A stretch of DNA of 64,000 nt from Patagioenas fasciata (lineage: Eukaryota > Chordata > Aves > Columbiformes > Columbidae), in assembly GCF_037038585.1 (NCBI RefSeq), contig NC_092524.1, positions 43,591,001 through 43,655,000 of the forward strand, written 5' to 3'. The notes under the pieces are model-generated. The model saw only the letters and a list, made by a program, of their open reading frames with translations. It had not been told where the DNA came from and ran no database searches. Shown here in pieces: positions 24,701 through 36,400 of the stretch (its first letter is position 1; each line of letters begins with the position of its first letter). The position numbers and the translations under genes are program-made.

Positions 24701-25840
24701 TTACAAGACAGTAAAAAACCATAAATCTGTATTACTCAAAGGACAGTAGCCCTGGCTTGAATGATCTAGTTCTGTCTCAGTAAAATACCTCCTTCTAGCT
24801 GTTAAATAAAAATTCGTCCTTGTTATTTGTGAGAGCTAAACCATATGTATAGTTATGATGAAATGTGGGTGCTGCAACTAACTTCTGTTAATTCAGAGCA
24901 TGAAAATCAACTCAAACTGATGAGTGGTAAGAGGAAAAAAAAATAGTAAAACATGTAAGAACATCCTTCTGTTACCAGAGAGTTTCAGGGGGGCATTAGC
25001 TGTTCTGAGTTCAGTTTGGGGAAAGCAGTTGACCAGAAAAAACCCAAAGAAACAAACAAACAAACCCAAGACAACACCACCAAACAAAACCAAATACAAA
25101 AAGACAAAACCAAGGACAGACCACAGTGGCTCAGAGAAAAAGGAATGCAGCGTTGGACTGTACATTATACATGTACTGTAAAAGAGGATCAATTTGAAAG
25201 GGACCGGAAAATTTCACAGAAACCATCTTGCTATCTATGTAAGTAAACCCTAATCTAATTCTCATGCTGTGCTCAGTTGTGCTGTTCCTGTGAGCAAAGC
25301 GCTCTCAGAACTGAACAACAAAACAAGTCATTTTAATGTTACTATTACCTGCAGGAGAGCCTGAGGAGGATGGGAAGGAAGAAAATAGTAGCCCTAAGAG
25401 GTGCTTCAGTCTTCTAGACCTTAGCTGGTAGTAGAAGCCCTGGCATAACTGCTAGCCAGCTCATACGTCACTGTTCTGCAAGTTAAGGTGTTATTTATTA
25501 TGATTATTTTTAATCAGAGCAAGCAAAATAGTATTGATATGGCAGAACTTCAAAGGTAGCTTAAAGCCATTTTTGTACTTTCTCCCTCAGCCCACACCTT
25601 TGGCTGTAGCTCAGGATATGAGTATCTGTGCACAAATAGGTTTAGAGATCCCTCTTCAGAAGTCTCGGTGCTGAGTTAAAGGTGGAGAGTCAGATATTCA
25701 GCTGATAAGAACTGAAGGAAATACACTGAAGTCTTGCACACATGGAGTTACACCAGCAGGCTCCGAACCAGCACGCTCCCCCTTTTTTTAACAGTTTCCA
25801 TGCTCAGCACCACTTGACAGGTCACGGCAGCTCTAATAGA
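24701..25840. other. Gene-free intergenic DNA with A/C-rich tract
   Basis: An A/C-rich simple tract lies at about 25036-25115 (repeated AAAC and CAAA words). The rest is unremarkable AT-rich sequence with no recognised exon. Confidence 0.55.
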
Positions 25841-25926
25841 GGGAAGATGCTTAAATTGTGCAGATGTCAGGTTGCACAGAGCTGCTTCAACTCACCTGGT
25901 TACCTGATAGGAAGGGATGAGTGGCC
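25841..25926 (+). repeat. 86-bp direct repeat, copy 1
   Basis: This 86-bp block starts GGGAAGATGCT and ends GAGTGGCC. It recurs at 26480-26565 in the same orientation with a single difference (T at 25852, C at 26491). The flanks on both sides are unrelated. Such high identity inside old neutral DNA means a recent duplication or gene conversion. Confidence 0.95.
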
Positions 25927-26479
25927 TGTAGCAACCTCTGTGCTGGTGCCAGACTTCTCCTGGCGCCTGAGTTAGCAGGTCTCCTGTTCCCACGTGTGCC
26001 TCCAAGGCACTGGTTCCAGGGAAGCAGCACGGTGTGCAGCACTGTGGAGGCACGCCAGCATCCAAGATGAGGCACGGAGCAGAACACAGGCTAAAAAGCT
26101 CTGCTAGGCATGAGTTGGGGCTCCTCTCCAAAGCTGACACTCATCGGGAAGCACTAAGCAAGAGCCCGGGGTGTCAGGGTGAGGAAACAGCCCTGCAGAA
26201 AAGCGGGACACAGCAGAGCTGGCAGCAGCCAGGGACGGGCCAGGAGGCAGGATCATGCCAGTGGGTGAGAAGAGTCGAGAAGGTGAGAGCCAGGACAGTG
26301 CGGCAGCAGGAGGTCCGAAAGCGGGAGCTGGCAGGAGAAGATGCTGTAGTCAGAGACCACATGAACAAAAATGTAGCTCCATCTGAAAGGCAGCTCCCCA
26401 GCTGTACCCCACAACTGTACACACACAAGTGATGCGGCAGAGGTAGCGCGAAAAGCTGGTGTAACACCGCCACCTTAAA
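25927..26479. other. 553-bp segment between the 86-bp direct repeats
   Basis: The segment is GC-richer than its surroundings and holds overlapping frames on both strands, the longest about 132 codons on the plus strand (26034-26432). No domain or terminal motif of a known mobile element was recognised. Confidence 0.5.
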
Positions 26480-26565
26480 GGGAAGATGCTCAAATTGTGC
26501 AGATGTCAGGTTGCACAGAGCTGCTTCAACTCACCTGGTTACCTGATAGGAAGGGATGAGTGGCC
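26480..26565 (+). repeat. 86-bp direct repeat, copy 2
   Basis: This is the second copy of the block at 25841-25926, identical at 85 of 86 positions and offset by 639 bp. It is preceded by CACCTTAAA rather than CTAATAGA, and followed by CTAATGTC rather than TGTAGCAA, so both boundaries are sharp. Confidence 0.95.
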
Positions 26566-27236
26566 CTAATGTCAGCGGTAGCCAAAAGAGGGGACTTCAC
26601 TCCGAAAAATGCAGAGCTGCGAAATCCTTAGACGAAACGTATGTCTCCTTCTATTAGTACCAAAACAGCAGTTTGACCTAAATAGCAATTTCTGTTTGGC
26701 GTTGAAAGACAAACAGGAATAAGCTCCAAAATATGAATCATTAAAAAATAAAAAAAGCCTAACAACATGTACCATACTTCACAACCAGCCCCTTCCTGAA
26801 AGAGGGCCAAAAGCTGTACATATTTTGGAGTCTCTTCCACAGCAGATCTTAGTGCAGCTTCAGAATCTTTGGCTGACACCTTGATGACACTGAGAGTCAG
26901 TCTATGAAGCGCAGCTTTTAACTAGCCAGTGGAGGTCCTTACTAATTCCAATAAGTGCATTAGACTAAGAGACTCACGGTATTGCAACACCACATGTTGT
27001 ACATACACGTGCAGCAGTTTTGATTATAAAATCCTTGAATGCTTACTGTGACCCACCCATTGCCAGGCTCTGGTTTGGATTTTTTTGCTGATGACCTTCT
27101 GGATTATTGCCTGTCAGGAACAGAACTCTGACAGTGACCCTACCAGTCACCAGTCCCACCTTTCTAACATGCTCAAGTGAGAAAGGATCAGGGAGAACAT
27201 CTGTGCAGACTTCTGAGAGAGACACCCCTAGTACAC

Positions 27237-27333
<97 letters not shown>

Positions 27334-30300
27334 TAGTAGTTCAAGATTAATTGTAAGATTACCAGTAAGTTCAAGTAATCGTTTTCCCTAATTGTCACAG
27401 TTCATAATTGGAATGTATTTACTATTCAAAATGCTTTCAAAATTATTAAGATGTACCACTTTGTGTACATCCTCAGCTTGCACACGCTATGCAGGACTGG
27501 AAGAAAACATGCAGGAACCTATTATCTCTAGTACAGAATACTGCTGCTCAGCACCCAGCCCCAGTTAGTTGGCAAATGCTTTTGCAACATCATGCTTAGT
27601 TTCATTTTACTTTTGAGACACTACGCCTTGAGTTTTGTTAGCTTTCCATTTAAATTACTACTAAAATTGTTAATTTTTCCTTTGTTTGTTTCTTTGTTCA
27701 AGCAGTTGGAAGCACGCAGTTCCACTCAAATTCTTCATTACACCAGTGCCCTTGCAATGTTTATCTGTGTGTCAGCTTGGTGTCTGTATTCTGGTGTCTT
27801 GAGCATTTTGCCAGGAAGCTGTCAGCGATGTTCCTTTCCCCTCCCCCCTCCCCAGTAAACTGTACTATTTATCTTAATTGCATTTTGAAAAGAGGGACTC
27901 CTTCCTTTAACAGCTATGTCCAGATTTTTGTGCTCACCGTTGTCAGTCCCTGAATACACTGACCATAAAAAGTGCAGTCACCAATCCTACAGCAGATGAT
28001 GTGCGTGCAATTACCTCATTTACACAATCACAATAAGGACATGAAATTCAATGCCCCATCTGGAAGACAGGAAATAATATTTCCTTTCTTCTACCTTTGT
28101 CAGTGTACGTAGTGGACTCTTGAGGATAAGAAGGGTTTCATTCAGTGGGTGGATATATATATATACACACACATACACAATACATACGCTCACACAATGC
28201 TGCAATCAGGGCCTGATCTCTGTTGGGGCTGCTACTGACCACGGTAAAATATTCTGCTTCAAATTTTAGCATGAAATCTCCTGACGACTTTCCTCATCCT
28301 TGCTATTTCCAGCCCAGGCTGACAGCTCTGGCTGGTTGCCTTCCACGCTCCAGCAGACGAAGGGAAGCATAGCTGAGCAGAAAGGTGGGAGGAGAGGAGC
28401 AGAGCCCAAAATCTCCCCCACTTGCCCTGTGGGCTCTTGGTGGGGCTTGGAGCAGGTGATGGAAAAATGAGTGCTCGCAGCCATTGTCACACAGAAAGGG
28501 GCAGAGCAGGAAGAGCCCAGGAGGACTCTACTGCACCCTGTGATGAAAAATGAAAACTGCTTTCCTCTTCTTTCTGTCCCACCAAGTGGCAGGAGAGGAG
28601 CCTCTCAAGAAGCACAAATCCAAAAATCCCTGGGCGAGTGTTTACAGGTAACGAAGTACCACAGCTGCAGGAGGGGCTGGGATGTCATGCAGGTGATACA
28701 GTAGAAAAAAAGGTGGGTATGCAAAATGCTTAGTACAAAAGACTTGCAATAGCGAACTTCTGGATTTGGGTTTTTAAGATCTATTTGTTGGCATTCCTGA
28801 AAGAGAGAGTGGGGGATGACTCCAGCATGTGTTCTCTTAGGGGACTGCTGTGTTACAAGCTATGAGGGACACCAGAGGTGATCAGCTCCAAACCTTCGGG
28901 CTACTGCTACCTTGTTTCTGTCAGAAAAGACTCATCCCTAGGGCCACACAAACGTCATTTTTTTAAATGATGCAAGCTGAACTGAGCTAGAGGAATTTAA
29001 AAAATACATATATATTTAAGCATGGTGTTCTATCTCTGTTCCTTTCCCAAAACACTGTGCCACATTAATCTGCTCTCAAATAATGAACAAGTACAGATAT
29101 TTCCAGAAAGAATATTTTACATGCATTTGTTGGCCAAGCAGCACTGCCTCCTCATCTGTTTATTTCTACAAACACAAGCCCTTCTACTGCAGAGGGCTTG
29201 TGACAGGGCACATTTAAAGAAGACACTTATTAAAATGCTGGTAACAAGCCGTGGCATTGAGTGTGCTGAGCTCCCGCTTTACGGAGGGGGAGCCAGAGAC
29301 TGGGTCTGTTGTGATGCCTCAGAGATGAGATAGAGCTGGTTCTGCTTGTTTCTCTGGAGTCTTTACCAAGAATTCCCAGAGCGTGCAAAGCAGCCCCTTA
29401 AAAATGTTTCCATCATTACTCCAGTCAGCACTGACCCCTACAAGTTGCTCAGTTAAAGTTACCAGCTACGTTCACTATTGCTGTCTTCCAGTGATGGAGA
29501 CAATGTGCAGGCTGCAGCCACGCGCAGGCAGAGCTTCTGTGTGCCTCCTGCCGCACCACAGGCCGGTCTTGGTGCTGGGAGCAGGGATGGAGAAGACGGC
29601 TGAAAAGAGACTAGAGACAGGAGAAACCTAGGAAAGAGAGGAGGACATAGACAGTGAGGAATGGAGGAGCTGGATTTGGGTTTTTTCAAGCTTGCCCCAC
29701 TATCAAGTTTTCCCAAGCATGGGCCATCGGTCCCTTTCAGTATTACTTACTGGGAAAAAGGACACATGGAAAATGACTCACCTTCAAGAGCCAGGCTGCC
29801 CACACCAGGCATTTGATGATTTTTTTCAAAACACAATCTGAAGTGAAAATATTTGCAATGTTTTCTGTCTGCAAAGCTAATCTATCATTCTTTCACCTTG
29901 ACATTTTTTGCCCTATCACAGTGGATCCACAGAGTGTTCTTTGCTTTACAGAAGCAGTTCTTGACGGATTTAAATTTCAGATCACTCGTTCTGCAGTAAG
30001 CCAGAGTACTACATGGAAAGTTATGCTGCTGAGGAAGCACAGAGCGGCTTTCCATGTGTGCCAGAAGCTCCTGGTGATTACAAGCAGCACTGCAGATGAG
30101 CAGGTTCCTCAGATTAATTTGTTCTAATTCAGGCCTACAAATGTGAAATGTTGTGATTTACGAGTTGACCGCAGGGTTTCGCTGTCATAGCTGGGGTTAG
30201 GACCTCCGCGAGGTCAGACATAAAGCTGTCTTGATGGCAAGATGTAGCACACGGTCATGCAGCCCAAGAGCTGCTGGAGGCAGCAAGCATCACAGGGGCT

Positions 30301-33180
30301 GGCAGCACACAACAGCCACTATGACACCTGTGGTTGCTGTCGCGGAGCTGCCTCGCACACAAAACCAAAAATCCAGGTACCAGTGGCAGTTTTTCCCTCC
30401 TCCCAACACCACTGGCCTTCTAACAGCAAGGCGAGCGTAAAAACTGAGAGCACTAGGAAATAACTATTTACGCATTTTCAACACTGCAGTGTGGTTAATC
30501 TAAGCTTCCTTTTCAAAGCTGACTTGTGAAGAAAAGGGCCAGAAAGTTTATCTCAGAGAGGTAATGATATTTTCTTTGCCTTTCAGGTCGTTTAAATTAG
30601 GTCAGTTTACAAAACATAGTTTGGCTGTTTAGCACTTTTTATATGACAATCTCAAAGCAATTGATATTCAATTAATTCACAACCTTGCTCTGATTTTGGA
30701 TTTGTTATTTCCATTTTCACTGTGGACACTGAGGCAGAGAAAAGTTCAATTATCTGCCAAATATCATGCCACACAGCAGTAGCAGAACTGAGAACAAGGA
30801 CTTGGCACACTGGATATACCCTTGGCAGCTTCCTCAAGCTGAAGAAGCAAAACCTAAGCTGAGGCAATACACACTCTTGGAAGGATTTTGGCTGATGTCC
30901 GAGGCCGCCTGAGCTTATCCAGGGAGTACAGATTTGCCCACTTTCACACAGGGTTTTGCAAACCTCCTCACACCTTACTTTTGCTACACTTTTGTGTGGG
31001 AATCTACAACAGGACTAGAAGGGGCAAGATAACGCAAGTTAAAGCTGGAAAATGTGCAAATTCAATTAATACTTTATTTCACTTGCTAGTTGTTTTGAGC
31101 TCTTCAGCAGAGAAGTTAAACAGGTCATAACATCCTTGAGAATGGCCCTATGAGCTCGACCCTATGAAGCCAAGTTAGGAAGAGATGTCTAAAGGGACAC
31201 AGAAGCTGTATTTCTGAGTATCAGTTAAACAAAATCAAACTGGAGTACCACCACCTCTTCTCTGTGAACATGTCGGGGTGTGGGTTTAAATCGAGGACCT
31301 TGTGAGGGCAGGAGAGGAAGACAGGAATTTCAGCAGCTTGAACTCACCTCTTTTCTCCTGATGTTTAAAATAGACAGGGGGAGCTTCCCTGTTGCACCCT
31401 CTGTTGCATATGAGCTCCAGATGTGTGCATGCTATTTCTAGAGTCAGAGGATACAGATGTCATTAAACATGCTGGTGATCTGCTCCAGCCTATTGAAATG
31501 TTTTTCATCTGAGATCAACACCAAAAAAAGTATTTGAAGACTCAGCATAAAGAGCAATGAAAGCTATAGTTCCCGTATTACCAAAACAAGGTGCAGGGCA
31601 CAAATCATACCCAGTATCATGGGCCAGAAGTTCTGACAATTGATTCGGGAGATGTTGCAGGACCTCTGGAAGAAGTAAGCAACATTCCAACATCGTGTTT
31701 TCTTATCACGTATTAGTAAGGTTATGAAGTAGCCTTTTAAGACCCAGTCAGTTTTCCTTTTATAGCAGTCTATTTATATACTTCAAATTCAGTCACAGCT
31801 TCCACTGTACTGTACTGATTACTATAGTGCTCATTTCCTCATTCTGAATTGCACATGAAATTATTTTCTCATTTTTTATTCTCTCCTTGATAGATCTATT
31901 AGCCTTGTATTACCTCCAACCCATTGCTTAGCCTCTCCTAGGTTCCCTTTCTAGGGGCATTTGTCCGTAAGTAATCAACAGCTCAGTTACTGTACTTTAA
32001 TAAAATAAACACTTTAAGAAAAGCTTTCCATCTTTGTTCATTTTTAAATGCATGAAGAATAGAGTCAACACAGTATTTGGGCAGTGGTTCAGTATCACTT
32101 AAGTTAAAACATCCTCCTCCACTCCAAACAGACCATGAAAAATAAGACTTCTTAAAACTCACTATCCTTTCTACAGCATAATTTACTACATTAGTGATTG
32201 CCTAATTGCCACTGCTCTTTTTTGCCTACAGCATTATTATCAAGTTCACTGACCTGTAAATCATTTGAAGACTGAAATCCAATTTCAAGTTTTCTCATTT
32301 GCACTAGACATAAGCAGTGTAGCAAACTTTTTAACAATGCTTCTAAATTCACAGCACAGTCTCAAACTTCTGAAGTTAATATTTTTGCACTTGAATTGTT
32401 AATGTTTGCTAAAACCTGAAACATCCTTCAGCTGACTAAAAGCTTCACATCCTTAGAATGTTAAATCTAAATATAAATGTGGTGGGCGCATGTGGATCTT
32501 TTCTCTCTGAGGAGGTTCTGTTACAAATTTCCAATGTTTTACGCCACCACCAAGCCTCTGCTAAGCTGTGACACCTGTTCAGAATTTTCAGCTTCTTAAC
32601 CCCTTATTACACTTCCTACCATCCACAGCAAAAGTGCAGGAAGCAGAACAGAATTCTGTTATCCTGGACTTGCTGTATTAATTCTCACTGGCTCCTCGGC
32701 ATCTTGCGATATTTTACATTAATACCCACTGTAAAGGGCAACTAACTAACAGGAAGGACTTGCTTCTCACAACTAAGGCCAATAGATGCTCTGGTTATCA
32801 AGCAGACTCTGGAAAGAAAACCTAAAAATTCCATAGGAGGAACATTAAATATAATACTGTTAATAATAAATACTATTACTGATAACAATAAATGGTCTAC
32901 ACAAAACGAACCAGAAAACTAATGTACTGCGGCTTTTAAGTAACATTATGCTAAATGCATTCTTATAATTCACGTTAATAATGATTTCCTATTCTTAGGT
33001 TTAATACATTTAGCAAACATTATCAGTGCACAATGCTAGTGAACAAAAATTCTTCCAGCATCAGCATGTAGCCACACTTTCTAACATTTCTGCAAAAATT
33101 AAACCATAAAGATATCTCCTAGTTAAAAGTGAATATGCTCTGTTGAGACAGAATGCCTCCATAAGAAAACTTGTTTCAAA
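26566..33180. other. Gene-free intergenic DNA downstream of the methyltransferase gene
   Basis: It contains the hexamer microsatellite at 27232-27335 and a small TA/CA run near 28148-28190. No exon-like frame with consistent splice sites was recognised. Sequence close to 33180 is the likely 3' end of the minus-strand gene. Confidence 0.55.
27232..27335. repeat. (TACACA)n microsatellite, about 17 units
   Basis: An essentially perfect six-base tandem repeat runs for about 104 bp. Perfect arrays this long usually vary in length between individuals. The His/Thr open frame across it is an artefact. Confidence 0.97.
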
Positions 33181-33188
33181 AGACTCCT

Positions 33189-33250
33189 TTTATTACAAAC
33201 AACAGATGTGACTCAGATTAATCACAATAAGAATTTTGACCCAATTTATT
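33189..33250 (-). terminator. Candidate polyadenylation signals of the methyltransferase gene
   Basis: Two minus-strand AATAAA hexamers lie just past the stop codon, at 33245-33250 and 33189-33194, about 77 and 133 nt downstream. Either would give a short 3' UTR. This is hexamer position only; no cleavage-site evidence exists in the sequence. Confidence 0.5.
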
Positions 33251-33326
33251 CACACAAGTCAATCCAAATTCATTTTAGACCCAAACTATATGATATTACA
33301 AGGATACTAGTAAATTTTTCCAGGTA

Positions 33327-33443
33327 CTAGAGAATCTTGTATAAATGTATTTGTTCAAGTGCTTCTCTGTCAACATCCTTTTCCATGTACACATCATAGT
33401 TTAGTTGCACCTCTTCAACCCATTGGCTGAGCTGTATATCTGT
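33327..33443 (-). CDS. Methyltransferase-like gene, exon 8 (terminal coding exon)
   Basis: Acceptor ATTGTTTCAG precedes 33443. The exon enters in phase 0 and encodes residues 264-301 (38 codons plus TAG). The segment is rich in charged residues, starts [12 protein letters not shown] and ends IHLYKIL. It would form the last strand or helix after the catalytic domain. Confidence 0.88.
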   Translation of the reverse strand, partial: TDIQLSQWVEEVQLNYDVYMEKDVDREALEQIHLYKIL

Positions 33444-36400
33444 CTGAAACAATGAAAACAGACATTTATATTAACACAGTGTTGAGAAACAGAGCAGGAG
33501 TTTCAAGGTCAGTACAACATTAAGAAAGTAAGCCATAACAAGAGAGATTAGTCATTCCAAATTATGTGGCAATGATAATTTCTGGAAATGCCATTTAACT
33601 TAAATAGGAGAGAATAGAAATAACTTTAAAAAATCATCCCAGTCAATAGTCTAGATATTTCACTAGCATGTTACAACTGCTTCTCTATATGCATTTGTGT
33701 AAGCCTCAAGCATCCTGAACAGAGGACAACATTCTGACAGAAGTGTTAAGGGAGCAGCTAATCGTACCATGGAAGAATCGCAGGTACTTTCTTGTTTTAC
33801 ACCCAGGGAGTATTGTAGTAAGGCTACAAAGAGCTTCTCAGCTTCTGTGTTAATGACTGCCTTCTCCAAGAAAAAGGTCCAATGACACCATTGCTGCTCC
33901 TGAGGCTGAGGATCCATTCCACTCATCAGCATAGAGGCAACAAGTGATTCAGTTTCTCTGAAGCAGACTACCATGGCGAGCAAGCCACTTTATAAGAAAC
34001 CTTGTCATGTATGATCAGCATTTTGTGTCCTAACTAAAGCCAGCCCACATAATTTGTTTGGGCATCATACACGTAACAGCTGTAATCTACTGGTGACCTA
34101 TGGCAGAATGGACACAGAGCAGAGGTTGGTCCACAGGCAGTGGTTAGTACTCAGGGAGCAGCAGCAGCAGTGCAGGGCATTTAACCTCTTTGAAAGCTGC
34201 ACTGCTGTCATGTTTGTTTCCAACTGCAATTTAAAGCTATGTCACTGATCCAAGATGCCTGATGGTAATTACCTGGCTAGCTGGGAGGCCACATCTCTCC
34301 CTAATCTGTATTTCTAACAACTCATATCAGCATATTATGAGTTGTTCTCTACTCTGACAGCAGGTCAGAAGACAGAGTATCCTCAGGGATGGTCCTTCTT
34401 TAACATGTCCCTTTCTGCCACAGGCTTAAGAAAAGTTTGTCGTGTTTCAAGGCAACGTGCAAATGTAGAGCTAAACAGATGAAAAACATTCCAAGGTTTT
34501 GCCTCTAGAAGTTTATAAATGCATCTATACTTCTGAAGTTCTACCCCAAAACATGAAAGAAGTCTGACGGAAATGGATACGATTATCACAAAAGTCACCC
34601 CATAATAAGCCTTTGCTAATGTTTTGTGCATTTTTTTTTTAAATTTCATAGCAAAGGTATTGTTCATAATATACAGGATAATACAATGACTCACACAGGC
34701 TACTGATGTAGGCTGGGATTTCCATTTTACAGGTGGGGACAATCAAGAACAGGAAGGTGTGTTGGAGGTGAACCCAGAAATAGAATCTAGAGTCCTACAT
34801 TTTTTAATCTATGCACAAAATTACATATCCTTCCTCACAGAACACTGGCAAGCAGCTAATCTCAACTACAGAACTGCCACTTTCATAGAAAGAAACAAAA
34901 AGCATTGGCTAAAAACAGCTGAGGGAGCTTACCTGGAGCTTTGAGAGTGATTCTTTAAGGTTTGGAACTGTCACCAACAAGGACCCTCTTTTCCTTACAT
35001 TACAAGCAATAAACTCCCAAGCTCTGAAACATATTTTAAAGTAGGTCACTAATTTTTAGGAAAAAAACTCACATTTGATATAAAATTAATCTAACACTTT
35101 TATAGTTTAGTGGCCAGATGTAGACTAATCTTAAAGACTTGCTATACACGCTTACCAGTCACTATTAATATCCAAGCAAATATCTTTGTATGAACAAGAT
35201 CAACCTTCATATTAAAAACTGAGGGAATAATATATGGTCTTACAATGTTAGACTCTGTAACTTTTTAACTCCAATACAAACATGCACATAATTTTGTATT
35301 GTCAACACCTTCACTTTGGACTAGAATTAAACATCAATATTTGGTCCCTTTAAACCTTTCGTTTTGAAGAAAATCCAGTATCTGAGCACACTGTTTTATT
35401 AAGCTTAACAACAAGATGCTCTTTACATAGGAACTTTGCAGTCATGACAAAATACTTAAGACATTAGCGACTGGAGCATTTAAATATAGCTCCCAGCATT
35501 TCTTTTTTTTTTTCTGATTTTGCAAGTCAGATCATTTCTCATAGCACAGCAATACAGACTAAAAATAATTGAACTTCCAGCATTCTTCAAATGTCATGTC
35601 TTCATGGTACCAATGCAGCATTAAACCACTGCCCCTGAGTTCTTGAATAATCAAATGAATTCACAGCCATGTGCCTGGAAACAAATCTCCTGTCGATGTG
35701 AAACACCCACTCTGTGTTTCTTCGGTTGATGTTACCGCCTGGTATCAAGGGGAGTAGGACAAGCCTTAGCTGAAACTGCTAGTGAATGTCAGGCTGTGTG
35801 CTGGGATGGTGGAGTCACAGACACCCTTTCTTTTTGACTGCCCATTCTAACAGCACAGTAACTTCAGATGATCAAGTTATTTACATTTTAAATTGATACT
35901 GCTGGATTACCAAAGCTCATCTGTGAGTATCTGTACCTGAAAGAGAAGAACCTTAGCCACACATTTGTTTGCTTCCACATCCTTATGAAGATATATTGGA
36001 AACATAGTAATAACCATGTTTTGCAGTGCATCCATACTAAAGCCCTGAGATCCAGAAGTCAGTGACCTTTCTTCTTTCTGAAGATTAAGCTTTAGGCTGA
36101 TGTAGTCATTTCAGATCCTTTAACAGCAAGATACTATTTTAACAGATCAGTGCAAGGATTCAGGGCAAGGTTTGGGTAAACAAAGCAGCAGTGTTTAGTG
36201 GCTTTAACTGCTGTAACACCCTAGCAGTTAAGTATAACAATTAAGTGTAGGCAGTTTAAAACAATTTCCTTACGTAATTTATGTATGTGACTTCAAAAAG
36301 CACAACCTTAAGGTTTTCCATACCTCACAAGGTTACACACACGTTACCTAAGAAATAGGTAACTTGTTTGGACACATAGCTTACCTGGCCTGTTCCTGTC

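Noticed and set aside
27107-27391. Plus-strand frame with a His-Thr repeat
   Set aside because: The protein repeat is just the translated TACACA microsatellite.
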